From the NCBI RefSeq assembly GCF_001643235.1, contig NZ_LQWY01000067.1:248001-312000 (forward strand): a stretch of DNA of 64,000 bases. The letters run 5' to 3'. The notes beneath the pieces are model-generated. The model saw only the letters and a program-made list of their open reading frames with translations. It was not told where the DNA came from and did no database searches. Position numbers and translations under genes: made by a program. Position 1 is the first letter of the stretch; each line of letters begins with the position of its first letter. Positions 9,523 to 17,764 of the stretch are shown here, piece by piece. Source of the DNA: Domibacillus aminovorans. GTDB taxonomy: Bacteria; Bacillota; Bacilli; Bacillales; Domibacillaceae.

Positions 9523-9630
9523 TGAAGGAAAAATAATTAGCCAGCATTAGTTAATCTGAGTATTTATTTTCATATTGCGCATAGGTTTATACAAGGTACT
9601 ATTACTACTTTATAGGAAGAGGGGAGTTAT

Positions 9631-10002
9631 GTGGGTGTTAAGTTGATTAAAATTTCTGTTGTGTATTTAGTCATTGGTGTACTGCTTGGTTATTACATGT
9701 CCATCGCTCATGATTATCAGCTTACGGGTGTTCATGTGCACATCAATCTTTTCGGTTGGACGGCGCTGACTCTTATCGGTATTTTATATCATTTATTCCC
9801 GGCGCTTACTTCGAACGGTTTGGCGAAAACACATTTCTGGCTTCATAACATCGGTCTTCCGATTATGATGATTGCTTTGTTTCTGATCCTCACGATTGGG
9901 GAAAGCACTGTGCTGACCACGAGTGTCGCTACCGGAGCCACGTTAACAGTTCTTGCTATTTTCACTTTTGCGGTAAATGTATTGAAAAATTTAAGAGCTT
10001 GA
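9631..10002 (+). CDS. Small four-helix membrane protein, cytochrome oxidase subunit I-like
   Basis: 123 residues starting at GTG 9631, behind AGGAAGAGGGG. Four transmembrane segments fill the protein. 'TGVHVHINLFGWTAL' and 'GILYHLFPAL' place histidines in helices as in the haem-copper oxidase subunit I superfamily, and such short stand-alone proteins are usually annotated as cytochrome c oxidase-like in Bacillaceae. It is far too short (normal subunit I has 12 or more helices) to be a catalytic oxidase, and no partner subunits are nearby. A haem- or metal-binding membrane role is a guess. Confidence 0.6.
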   Translation: MGVKLIKISVVYLVIGVLLGYYMSIAHDYQLTGVHVHINLFGWTALTLIGILYHLFPALTSNGLAKTHFWLHNIGLPIMMIALFLILTIGESTVLTTSVATGATLTVLAIFTFAVNVLKNLRA

Positions 10003-10012
10003 ATGAAGAAAA

Positions 10013-10041
10013 CAGTCCGGCTTCAGCCGGACTGCTTTTTT
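10013..10041 (+). terminator. Rho-independent terminator
   Basis: Perfect CAGTCCGGCT/AGCCGGACTG stem followed by TTTTTT. It sits between convergent genes and mainly serves the oxidase-like gene. Confidence 0.9.
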
Positions 10042-10057
10042 ATGTGTATGCAGAAAA

Positions 10058-10684
10058 TTATCCGTGGTGCTTCGCTTCATATTCTTCACGAATCGTATCG
10101 TAAAAATGGGCGAATGTAACACTAATATACGGAACGATCCAGAGGAAACCAATCCCGAGTGTAACCAGACCAAGCAAGAACCAGCCGATAAACGTCAGCC
10201 CGAGAACGAAGGCTTCTCCTTTATGGCCATCCATCATTTTGCGTGACTCTGTAATCACTTGCAGCGGTGACAATTCTGGACGATCGCGTAAAATGTAAAA
10301 CGTCATCATGTAAGAAAACGATTTTATGATACCAGGAACAATGAATAGCAACGTCCATAATAGGAGGAATAGTCCTTGTAAGAATGAAACGAAAATCGTT
10401 TTAGCAAAGATCGTTTGAAACGGATGGATCAAATGGCCAAAACGAATGTCTTTCCCGCGTGACAGATCAATCCATGCCCAAATTAATCCAACCGACATCG
10501 GAGTGAGCAGCCAAGTTGCAAGGATCACAGCGATATCTCTCCATGAAAAGTCGTATTCATTCGGATTAAAAATGAAATCAGGTAATGTGAAAATAATAGT
10601 CGTAACGACGAACAATCCAATCGCAATCAGCCAATTGCCTTTCAATGAATCGCGTGCCTTTGCCCGCAGTTTACTGTAGTACAT
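10058..10684 (-). CDS. DUF975 family integral membrane protein
   Basis: 208 residues with the DUF975 opening 'LRAKARDSLKGNWLIAIG'. Four to five hydrophobic segments follow (about 22-42, 65-88, 105-130, 165-190), and the body carries the family's 'PLQVITESRKMMDGHKGEAFVLGL' type helix. GAGGGAGGTG lies properly spaced before the ATG. The family is widespread in Firmicutes with no established biochemical role. It is a single-gene unit, divergent from the following gene. Confidence 0.8.
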   Translation of the reverse strand: MYYSKLRAKARDSLKGNWLIAIGLFVVTTIIFTLPDFIFNPNEYDFSWRDIAVILATWLLTPMSVGLIWAWIDLSRGKDIRFGHLIHPFQTIFAKTIFVSFLQGLFLLLWTLLFIVPGIIKSFSYMMTFYILRDRPELSPLQVITESRKMMDGHKGEAFVLGLTFIGWFLLGLVTLGIGFLWIVPYISVTFAHFYDTIREEYEAKHHG

Positions 10685-10783
10685 GTGTAATCACCTCCCT
10701 CTATACTCTTTTATACGTGACGAGGCTGGAAAAGATTCATCCAATGAGAAACTTACGTAATAATACGTCTAAAGAAAGACGTT

Positions 10784-11125
10784 TTGCAAAAACAAGAAGT
10801 AACGCTTGATATATCTAAACCGAGATATTCGAAGAGAAGCAACGGCCGGTTATTATTTGACGGCGGTGACGTTACAGCTGAATTTCCCAGGGAATATAAT
10901 GCAGGCTCTTCTTATTCATATAATGAAAGTGAACATTTTCGGATGCTGACGGTCGACCTGGGGGACATGAGTATGTACTTTTTTGCTTACACTAGGCCGG
11001 TAGATGAGACACCGGACGATTTTACGGCAAATGATTCGATGGAAACATTGATCGAACACACGAAAGAATTCGGTGAAATTGGGCTAGTCATCCGGTATCG
11101 AATCGATGCGAATGATGACAGCTAG
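10784..11125 (+). CDS. Hypothetical protein
   Basis: 113 residues starting at TTG 10784, with only a weak purine stretch (AAAGAAAGA) ahead. The sequence is polar, acidic at the C-terminus and beta-rich, with 'GGDVTAEFPREYNAG' and 'LTVDLGDMSMYFFAYTRP', and has no signal peptide or membrane segment. I do not recognise a family. The composition is plausible for a real protein, but the weak start leaves doubt. Confidence 0.45.
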   Translation: MQKQEVTLDISKPRYSKRSNGRLLFDGGDVTAEFPREYNAGSSYSYNESEHFRMLTVDLGDMSMYFFAYTRPVDETPDDFTANDSMETLIEHTKEFGEIGLVIRYRIDANDDS

Positions 11126-11308
11126 ATAAAAACGTTTGAGCAAACGATTTATAATGATAGATCACAAATCAATATTGGTCTCATGTTCGATTCAAGAGAG
11201 ACATACACTCAGTATAAATCCTAGTACTTCGACTTTACGTCTTCCATTAAAAAAGAAACTAGTAGAAAAGCCCATTCTATATTGATGCGTGTAAAAGGAG
11301 AGGGAATT

Positions 11309-12736
11309 TTGAACTTTTGTAGACAATGCGGGCATAAACTAGACGATACCACTTTGAAGTTCTGTCCATCATGCGGTATGTCCTTTCATCCAGATCCAAC
11401 AAAGACGAATCATAAACCGGTACCACCCGTCACACGTGCAAAGGCATCGACGCAAAAAAGCAAAGGGAAGCAGCTTGCTTCACTATTGATCATTTGGCTT
11501 GTTGTGGCAGGATCTGTTTTCGTCTGGTACGGAAAAAAACAAACGGATCCGATGAATCAAGTGGAAGCATTTGAAGAAGCGGCAGCTCAAAAGGATGGAA
11601 AAGCCATGGCGGCCTTACTCACCCCGGCGGTTAAAGAGATGAAGATCACGGATGATACCGGCCAGCAGCTTGTCGACTATTTAAATGAAAATCCAGATGT
11701 GAAAGAGGAGATGGTCAAGCTTTTTAAAGAGCAGGCCGTGACAAAGCGCACGGCGGATATTCCGGAAGAGCATCCACAGCTTATATTGAAAAAGGGAGAA
11801 AAGAAATGGTTTTTCTTTGACACATATCAATATGAAGTGCAGCCATATTATGCGAATATCCATGTGAATTTTAAAGGAACGGCCATCACGCTGGACGGTA
11901 AATCGTACGGGACAACAAAAGAAGATGAAGCTGTCATCAAAGCAGGGCCGTTTGCGCCGGGTGCGTATATGCTTGTCGCCGATTACAAAGGCGAATACGG
12001 GAAGGAAAAAACAGAGATGACGATTGATTTTTATGAATCGCTTTCTGCAGAAGCCTCATTTTATGTTGAAATGACTGGCAATGGTGTCGCGGTTACGTCG
12101 AACAGGCCAGAAGCCATTTTGTATGTTAACGGGGAGAGTACAGGCAAAACGATTAGAGAAATGAGAAAATACGGTCCAGTAAAACGGGATGGATCCGTTA
12201 AATTGTCTGCTGTGTATGACTATCCATTTGGTTCGGGAAACGCGGAGCCGGTTCAGGTAAAAGATCAGGAGAAGATTCACTTTGACATACATCCTGATCG
12301 ACAAGATGTATATGAAGGACTGCGGAAAACGATTGTTGACCATACGTATGAATGGATTCAAGCTTTTGAAAATCAAGACACGTCTTATCTTACGCACGTT
12401 CAAGATGATGATTATTTTGCGCGGCAACGGGGCTATTACAACGAACTTTCCAGTGAAGGAAAGCAATGGACAGGTTCGTTTAATTATCTTCGTTTTGATC
12501 TTGATTCACTGGTCATATCAGAAGAAAACGGCATCACGTATGCGTCCGTTGATGCAGAAGTAAATATTACGGGAAGAGCGTATAGCGCCTCTTCGTATGA
12601 AGGTGATTATATTGATGATAGTTCGGACTTTTGGACGTATGGATTGAAGTACGATGAAACAGCGGAGAACTGGTACATTGTCAATACGACGAAAATAGAC
12701 GGGTTGTCAGGCAGCAATATCGAAACCACTCGATAA
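11309..12736 (+). CDS. Zinc-ribbon membrane protein, TcaA/YvbJ family
   Basis: About 475 residues. The TTG at 11309 is chosen because AAAGGAGAGGG sits just before it; the longer frame would put that site inside the gene. The N-terminus is a zinc ribbon (FCRQCG...KFCPSCG, two CxxC pairs) in the cytoplasm, then a basic linker and one transmembrane helix (about 55-73, 'ASLLIIWLVVAGSVFVWY'). A large extracytoplasmic part follows with repeated domains as in TcaA: helical first domain, Ig-like middle domains with 'GKSYGTT' and 'VNGESTGKT' turns, and an NTF2-like C-terminal domain. TcaA proteins influence glycopeptide susceptibility and envelope stress in staphylococci; YvbJ is the Bacillus relative. 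The next gene also starts with a zinc ribbon and is 24 bases downstream, so they form an operon. Confidence 0.8.
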   Translation: MNFCRQCGHKLDDTTLKFCPSCGMSFHPDPTKTNHKPVPPVTRAKASTQKSKGKQLASLLIIWLVVAGSVFVWYGKKQTDPMNQVEAFEEAAAQKDGKAMAALLTPAVKEMKITDDTGQQLVDYLNENPDVKEEMVKLFKEQAVTKRTADIPEEHPQLILKKGEKKWFFFDTYQYEVQPYYANIHVNFKGTAITLDGKSYGTTKEDEAVIKAGPFAPGAYMLVADYKGEYGKEKTEMTIDFYESLSAEASFYVEMTGNGVAVTSNRPEAILYVNGESTGKTIREMRKYGPVKRDGSVKLSAVYDYPFGSGNAEPVQVKDQEKIHFDIHPDRQDVYEGLRKTIVDHTYEWIQAFENQDTSYLTHVQDDDYFARQRGYYNELSSEGKQWTGSFNYLRFDLDSLVISEENGITYASVDAEVNITGRAYSASSYEGDYIDDSSDFWTYGLKYDETAENWYIVNTTKIDGLSGSNIETTR

Positions 12737-12760
12737 AAAGAAGACAGTGGAGGGGACAAA

Positions 12761-13558
12761 ATGAAATGCAATCAGTGTGGACATGAGCAGGCGAGCGGGA
12801 AATTTTGCGGCAACTGCGGTACATCAATGGAAGTAACAGCAGCAGACCAGCCAATTGCTACAGAAACAACGCCAGCGAACGAATCTGTCCACCGGGAAGA
12901 ACCGAATATGCACGTGGAGAAAGTGAAGAACCGCTCCAGGCAATATTGGGATTATTTTGTACAATATATAAAAAAACCTTCTCTCGTTTTCGGACACGGC
13001 GAAAGGGAATTTATAAACGGACTTATTTCAATGGCGATTCTCGCCATTTTAATCGGATTGACGGGTTATACGATGACACGCAATTTCACGGAAGGCATGG
13101 GCGAGCTCTTGGGGAGTGACTATTATACGGGTCCAGGCTTTTCCTCTATCTTGAGCAGCGGTGTGATTTTTACGGTGCTGTTTACTGTCTGTGCGCTGTT
13201 TGTCCTATTTTTGACCAACTGCTTTTTCGGATCAGGGCATTCAGTTAAAGAAATAACCGGTGTGTATGGTGTTCACCTGCTCCCCTCTATTACACTAATG
13301 GCTTTTTCACTCTTATTGGTTTTATTGAAAGCATATGTGTACAGCAGTGTATTAATGGGCTTGTCTCTTAGCTTAGCACTAGTTGTCATGCCGCTTTATT
13401 TAATCAGTGCGTTGTTAACTAAGAAATCGAACGTCCTCGACCCGCTGTACGGCTATTTTCTTTATATTATTTTCTCGGTTATATTGTTTGCGATCATTGT
13501 TGGTATGTTGGCTGATTCTGCAATGGGAGAGGCGTTAAACGAATTGTTTTATATGTAA
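12761..13558 (+). CDS. Zinc-ribbon multi-pass membrane protein
   Basis: 265 residues with a GGAGGGG site. The N-terminal zinc ribbon (CNQCG...FCGNCG, residues 3-20) is followed by a charged linker of about 65 residues and five hydrophobic segments from about 88 to 258, as in Yip1-type or DUF-type membrane modules. It follows the TcaA-like gene with a 24-base gap and ends in a strong terminator, suggesting a two-gene envelope operon in which both products present a cytosolic zinc ribbon. The function is unknown. Confidence 0.7.
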   Translation: MKCNQCGHEQASGKFCGNCGTSMEVTAADQPIATETTPANESVHREEPNMHVEKVKNRSRQYWDYFVQYIKKPSLVFGHGEREFINGLISMAILAILIGLTGYTMTRNFTEGMGELLGSDYYTGPGFSSILSSGVIFTVLFTVCALFVLFLTNCFFGSGHSVKEITGVYGVHLLPSITLMAFSLLLVLLKAYVYSSVLMGLSLSLALVVMPLYLISALLTKKSNVLDPLYGYFLYIIFSVILFAIIVGMLADSAMGEALNELFYM

Positions 13559-13566
13559 CACGAAAG

Positions 13567-13600
13567 AAAAACAGCGCCCCCTCTCGAGCGCTGTTTTTCT
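13567..13600 (+). terminator. Rho-independent terminator of zinc-ribbon operon
   Basis: AAAAACAGCGC...GCGCTGTTTTT stem with a CCCCTCTCGA loop, ending in TTTTT. Confidence 0.9.
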
Positions 13601-13809
13601 ATTGGATAGGTAAATGGGAATTTTTCTTACTGACCAGTAAGAAAATCAGATCGGCGCGGCCGGGCTGATTCGTTGTGAGCGAATCGGTGAAAATAGGTGT
13701 GAACCCAAAGTATCCTGCCCTGTCATTCTTATCTGGAAAGAACCTTGACGATTGTAAAAATTTGTCGTATGTTGTAGATTGGTCAAATCACTTGCAGAGG
13801 AGGATATTT

Positions 13810-15141
13810 TTGGACAATAGAAACTTAGTTTATCCGAAAGAAACGATTTATTTTATTATATGCTGTATGGTCAGCATCGGGCTGTATATTGCCGCTGCAT
13901 TTTCGATCATCTTTCTTCTTATTAGTATAGGTCTCTTTCTTATCTCTTTATTTTTTCATGCTGTCTCAATCGGTTCGATTCGTGGCAATGGGGTGCGGGT
14001 AAGTGAGCGGCAGTTTCCAGATGTGTATGAGCGCATTCAAGCGCTATCAGATGATATGAGATTACCCCGTGTGCCGGATGTATTCATTTTGCAATCAGGC
14101 GGTGCACTTAATGCATTTGCGACACGTTTCTTTGGCCGAAATGTCGTCGTTCTTTATTCAGAAGTGTTTGAACTGGCCCGTCAAAAAGGCGATAAAGAGC
14201 TTGAATTCATTATCGCCCACGAACTAGCACATGTGAAACGCCGTCACATCTGGAAAAACTGGCTGACACTGCCAGCGATGTGGGTGCCATTCCTCGGTGA
14301 AGCATATTCGCGAGCCGCTGAATACACATGTGACCGGCACGCTGCTTATTACACAAATGATGGACAAGCCGCAAAAAATGCGTTAACGATTTTAGGCATT
14401 GGTAAAGTCCTTTACCGTGAAGTGAATGAAGATGCGTACTTGCAACAAATTCAGCAAGAATCCAATCTGTTCGTCTGGCTGAGCGAGAAGTGGTCTACAC
14501 ACCCAAATCTGCCAAAACGCATTCAGCACGTCGGCCAATTTATGAGAATAGCAGATACACCAACCTATCAAGCTAATAAAGGTAAGATTATCGGCGGCGT
14601 TATCGTGCTGTTCCTTGCTGCGGGCCTGTTGTACGGTGGAATTGCAGCAGGATTTGGGTATGCGCTGACGAAAATGGAATCATCGGATCTCTTTGCTTCA
14701 TTGATGGCATCAGACGATTACATGCTTCAAGACGAAGAAATGACGTATGATGACAGCGAAAGTGAAGTAACAAACTACACCGATTTAATGGATGCTGCTT
14801 CTGTCGGTGACATGGAAAAAGTCACACAGCTTCTGGATAGTGGCGCTGCCATTGATGAACAAGATAGTGAAGGTACACCGGCGCTCCATTACGCTATTTA
14901 CAATTCCCAATATGAAGTGGTTGAGCAGTTATTAAAGAAAAAGGCGGATCCGAATAGTGAAGACTCAACCGGCTATACACCTTTATTTCTTGCATATGAC
15001 TATAGCGATACGAAAATGGCAGAGTTACTAATGAAATATGGGGCTGATCCGGATCAGGAAGACATGTATGGCGATACGCCGAGAGATCTTGCTGAACAAG
15101 ATGGAAACAAGCAATTTCTGACTATTTATAATCAACAATGA
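13810..15141 (+). CDS. M48 family metalloprotease with C-terminal ankyrin repeats
   Basis: 443 residues from TTG 13810, which has AGAGGAGGA six bases upstream; a longer frame from GTG 13675 lacks a site and adds non-conserved residues. Two transmembrane helices come early (about 14-55). The HEXXH zinc motif (HELAH, about 137-141) is in 'IIAHELAHVKRRH', and the third ligand Glu is probably in 'AEYTCDRHA' near 170, as in HtpX/Oma1-type peptidases. A further membrane helix lies near 262-285. An acidic linker leads to about three ankyrin repeats (323-440), with 'GTPALHYAIYNSQYEVVEQLL' and 'GYTPLFLAYDYSDTKMAELL' (sixteen-residue core parts visible). The protease probably degrades or trims membrane proteins, and the repeats would provide substrate or partner binding. 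This fusion is uncommon. Confidence 0.85.
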   Translation: MDNRNLVYPKETIYFIICCMVSIGLYIAAAFSIIFLLISIGLFLISLFFHAVSIGSIRGNGVRVSERQFPDVYERIQALSDDMRLPRVPDVFILQSGGALNAFATRFFGRNVVVLYSEVFELARQKGDKELEFIIAHELAHVKRRHIWKNWLTLPAMWVPFLGEAYSRAAEYTCDRHAAYYTNDGQAAKNALTILGIGKVLYREVNEDAYLQQIQQESNLFVWLSEKWSTHPNLPKRIQHVGQFMRIADTPTYQANKGKIIGGVIVLFLAAGLLYGGIAAGFGYALTKMESSDLFASLMASDDYMLQDEEMTYDDSESEVTNYTDLMDAASVGDMEKVTQLLDSGAAIDEQDSEGTPALHYAIYNSQYEVVEQLLKKKADPNSEDSTGYTPLFLAYDYSDTKMAELLMKYGADPDQEDMYGDTPRDLAEQDGNKQFLTIYNQQ

Positions 15142-15147
15142 CTTCAC

Positions 15148-15176
15148 ACCTTGCTTACAAGCAAGGTGTTTTTTGC
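15148..15176 (+). terminator. Rho-independent terminator
   Basis: CACCTTGCTT/AAGCAAGGTG stem with a tight loop, followed by TTTTTT. Confidence 0.9.
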
Positions 15177-15189
15177 ATAAAAGGGATTA

Positions 15190-15244
15190 TTATCACTTAA
15201 ATCTATTTACTTGTATCCAATTAAGTTATATATTGTAAGTGATA
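15190..15244. promoter_or_regulatory. Inverted repeat and AT-rich promoter region before SH3b gene
   Basis: TATCACTTA and its exact inverse TAAGTGATA lie about 36 bases apart and flank TTGTAT and TATATT-like boxes. They could be operator half-sites, but nothing identifies a regulator. Confidence 0.3.
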
Positions 15245-15272
15245 TAAATAAAAAGGTTTAGGAGGATAGACT

Positions 15273-15980
15273 ATGAGGAAAATGTTAATATTGATGTTGA
15301 CTTTTCTTTTGTTGATCACACTCATTCCTGCAAAGCAGGCTGAAGCAAGTACCGGACATCACACGGTTAATGTCAAAACAACATTAAACGTGCGTGAAAA
15401 TCCAAGCCCGAGAGCAAAAGTAGTCGGTTCTCTTAAAAATGGGGCAGTCGTGTATGTCTATAATACAGAACCCGGCGGCTGGTCAAAAATCAAATACAAC
15501 AACAAAGCGGGTTATGTGGCATCGGGTTATTTAACGCCGAATGGATCATCTTCATCGGACAACTCCGGCGGCGAGAAAGCAACGGTCACAGCATCTCCAA
15601 GCTTAAATGTAAGAGCGAATCCGAGCCCGAAAGCCAAAATAATTGGCTCATTGAAAAAAGGAGCAATAGTATACATATACGGAACGGAGCCAGGCGGCTG
15701 GTCAAAAATCATGTATAATGGCCGATACGCGTATGTGGCATCAAGCTATCTGAAAAAAGAAGCACAAGACTCCACCTACTATTCTTATGAGGGGTATGCT
15801 TCCGCTGACGCGAATAACTTAAACGTACGGGCGACTGCGAGCAAAAAGGGGAAAGTGATCGGCCAAGTTAATAGAGGATATGAGTTTTACGTTTATGGCA
15901 CAATGTCGAACGGATGGGCAGAGGTCGATTACAACGGACGGACAGCTTATGTCGCAACAGAATATTTATACTTTTACTAA
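15273..15980 (+). CDS. Secreted protein with three bacterial SH3 domains
   Basis: 235 residues behind AGGAGG. A signal peptide ends at 'KQAEAS' (about residue 26). Three SH3b domains follow at about 30-88, 105-163 and 175-235, each with the 'LNVR(E/A)(N/T)(P/A)S' and 'GW(S/A)(K/E)(I/V)xYNG(R/K)xxYV(A)' pattern. A serine-rich linker separates the first two. Bacterial SH3 domains commonly bind peptidoglycan or cross-bridges. No catalytic domain is present, so this is probably a wall-binding accessory protein. It converges on the SLH-CAP gene, sharing a terminator. Confidence 0.85.
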   Translation: MRKMLILMLTFLLLITLIPAKQAEASTGHHTVNVKTTLNVRENPSPRAKVVGSLKNGAVVYVYNTEPGGWSKIKYNNKAGYVASGYLTPNGSSSSDNSGGEKATVTASPSLNVRANPSPKAKIIGSLKKGAIVYIYGTEPGGWSKIMYNGRYAYVASSYLKKEAQDSTYYSYEGYASADANNLNVRATASKKGKVIGQVNRGYEFYVYGTMSNGWAEVDYNGRTAYVATEYLYFY

Positions 15981-15982
15981 AA

Positions 15983-16020
15983 AAACAATCCGCCATGCAT
16001 TTACTGCAAGGCGGGTTCAT
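15983..16020. terminator. Terminator shared by convergent genes
   Basis: An AATCCGCC/GGCGGGTT stem with internal ATGCA/TGCAA pairing. A run of A to the left gives T7 on the minus strand. Confidence 0.7.
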
Positions 16021-16021
16021 C

Positions 16022-17065
16022 TCATCTTGTCATAAACATTTGTGTAAAATAGGACCCATAGTCGCCGCCTTCTACGTAACCAATTCCGATTTCAGTAAAA
16101 TCCGGATTCAGTATGTTTTGACGGTGGCCGAGGCTGTTCATCCAGCTGTTCATGACACGTATGGCCGTAGCTTGTCCGGCGGCGATATTTTCTCCGGCAG
16201 ACGTATAATCAAGACCGAAGTCATCCATCATTTTAAACGGTGATCCGTATGTAGGCGAAGTGTGATCAAAGTAATCAAGATCCCGCATATCTTTTGATTT
16301 CACGCGTGCCACATGGGAAAGATCGTTGGCTAGCTTAAGAGGCTGCACACCAGCGTTAATCCGTTCGTTATTTACAAGAAGGAAAATTTGCTGTTCGGTC
16401 GCATTGGATGTGAAATGCGGGTCGATATCATAAATGGGTTGATGTTCCGGCTCTTGGCCAGGACCGATGAAATTATCAATGTTGAGCATGAATATGGCCA
16501 TCTGTCCGCGCGTTACAATGCCATCAGGGTTATATTTATTATGTCCAACTCCGGATGTTAGTCCGTTTGCAGCAAGAGCATGAATATAGATGGCATCCGG
16601 ATGAGTACTAGGTACATCTGAAAAAGGCTTGTCCGGCGTACCGTTCAGTGCTAAAGCTTTCACAACGGTTCGAGCCATTTCAGCGCGTGTCAATGGACGG
16701 TTTGGATAAAAACGTTCGCTCAAATCAAATACACCGTTATTTACATAGTAGGCAATGTACGGGTAAGCGGCTTGCTTCGGCGACAAGTCTTTAAAGGGCA
16801 GCTCTATCTGATCGTTTACGTCAATTCCATGTACTCGTCCAACGAAGATCGCGCTTTGAGCACGTGTCACCGGTTCGTTTTGTCGGAATGTACCGTCCGG
16901 GAACCCAGAAATTGAATCTCTTTCTAGTAATTCTTCAACAGCTGTATAGGCTTTCTCATTCGGATAAACATCGGGAAACGAAGCAGCTTCTGTTGTTGGA
17001 GCCAGCAAGGAACCTGTTAAAAGAATGGTCATCGTCATAGAAAAAATATGCCTTCTTTTTTTCAT
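16022..17065 (-). CDS. SLH-domain protein with CAP (SCP/PR1) domain
   Basis: 347 residues. The signal peptide ends near 'PTTEAAS'. Three SLH domains fill about 28-200 ('FPDVYPNEKAYTAVEEL', 'FKDLSPKQAAYPYIAYY', 'FSDVPSTHPDAIYIHAL'). The CAP domain (YkwD type) covers about 221-347, opening with 'FLLVNNERINAGVQPL' and holding the family signatures 'FDHTSPTYG', 'AGENIA', 'SLGHRQNILNPDFTEIGIGY'. CAP domains of this type are found on many sporeformer surface proteins, with proposed roles in adhesion or proteolysis. Putting SLH at the N-terminus and CAP at the C-terminus displays the CAP domain outward. A single-gene unit with the terminator shared with the SH3b gene. Confidence 0.9.
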   Translation of the reverse strand: MKKRRHIFSMTMTILLTGSLLAPTTEAASFPDVYPNEKAYTAVEELLERDSISGFPDGTFRQNEPVTRAQSAIFVGRVHGIDVNDQIELPFKDLSPKQAAYPYIAYYVNNGVFDLSERFYPNRPLTRAEMARTVVKALALNGTPDKPFSDVPSTHPDAIYIHALAANGLTSGVGHNKYNPDGIVTRGQMAIFMLNIDNFIGPGQEPEHQPIYDIDPHFTSNATEQQIFLLVNNERINAGVQPLKLANDLSHVARVKSKDMRDLDYFDHTSPTYGSPFKMMDDFGLDYTSAGENIAAGQATAIRVMNSWMNSLGHRQNILNPDFTEIGIGYVEGGDYGSYFTQMFMTR

Positions 17066-17175
17066 CTATACTCTCCTTTACCATTATTTTCTTTTACTAT
17101 ATCATAAGATTAATGCTAAAAAACTCGATTTCTGGGAAAAGAATAATGAAGGTAAAGAGGAAGAGGTGATTTTCT

Positions 17176-17613
17176 TTGACAAAACTATTAATTGATGCAG
17201 ACGGATGCCCTGTTGTTGACATTGCGTGTGAAACGGCGAAAAAGTTTGACCTGCCCGTCATCTTAATTTGCGATACAGCACATGAAATGTCACGCCCCGG
17301 AGCGGAAACGATTATCGTCTCAAAAGGAATGGACGCGGTCGATTTTGTTCTCGTGAACCGCGTGCAAAAAGGAGATATCGTTGTGACGCAGGATTACGGA
17401 CTGGCGGCGATGGTGCTCGCCAAACAAGGTCTCGCTATCGACCAAAACGGCAGGCAGTATACCCCGGGAAATATTGATCAACTATTATTAAGCCGCCATA
17501 CAGCGAAAAAGATCCGGCAGGCGGGCGGTCGTTTGAAAGGGCCAAAGAAACGCAGAAAAGAAGACGATGCAAAGTTTGAACAAAGTTTAACGTTCATGCT
17601 TTCTGACAATTAG
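17176..17613 (+). CDS. yqxD: UPF0178 (YaiI/YqxD) family protein
   Basis: 145 residues starting at TTG 17176 with AAGAGGTGAT upstream. It has the family opening 'LLIDADGCPVVDIACE', then 'ICDTAHEM' and 'IVVTQDYGLAAMVLAK', and a basic C-terminal 'RLKGPKKRRKEDD'. The aspartates (D8, D10 and those in VTQDYGLA) resemble a PIN-like nuclease site, but biochemical function is not established. Length is standard. Confidence 0.9.
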   Translation: MTKLLIDADGCPVVDIACETAKKFDLPVILICDTAHEMSRPGAETIIVSKGMDAVDFVLVNRVQKGDIVVTQDYGLAAMVLAKQGLAIDQNGRQYTPGNIDQLLLSRHTAKKIRQAGGRLKGPKKRRKEDDAKFEQSLTFMLSDN

Positions 17614-17764
17614 TAAAAGTAACCTTACGAGGGTTTTGAAGGATTTCAGTAGGGTAAATGTAGGAGTACTATTTGTGTCTTTCGGTATTTGTAGTGACTG
17701 GTCAGTCTATGGGAAAATAAAAGAGTAATTAACAAATATTATTTCATTTGGAGGAATCATATAA

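Noticed and set aside
9500-10060. A respiratory oxidase operon
   Set aside because: Only a 123-residue subunit I-like protein is present, with no other oxidase subunit nearby.
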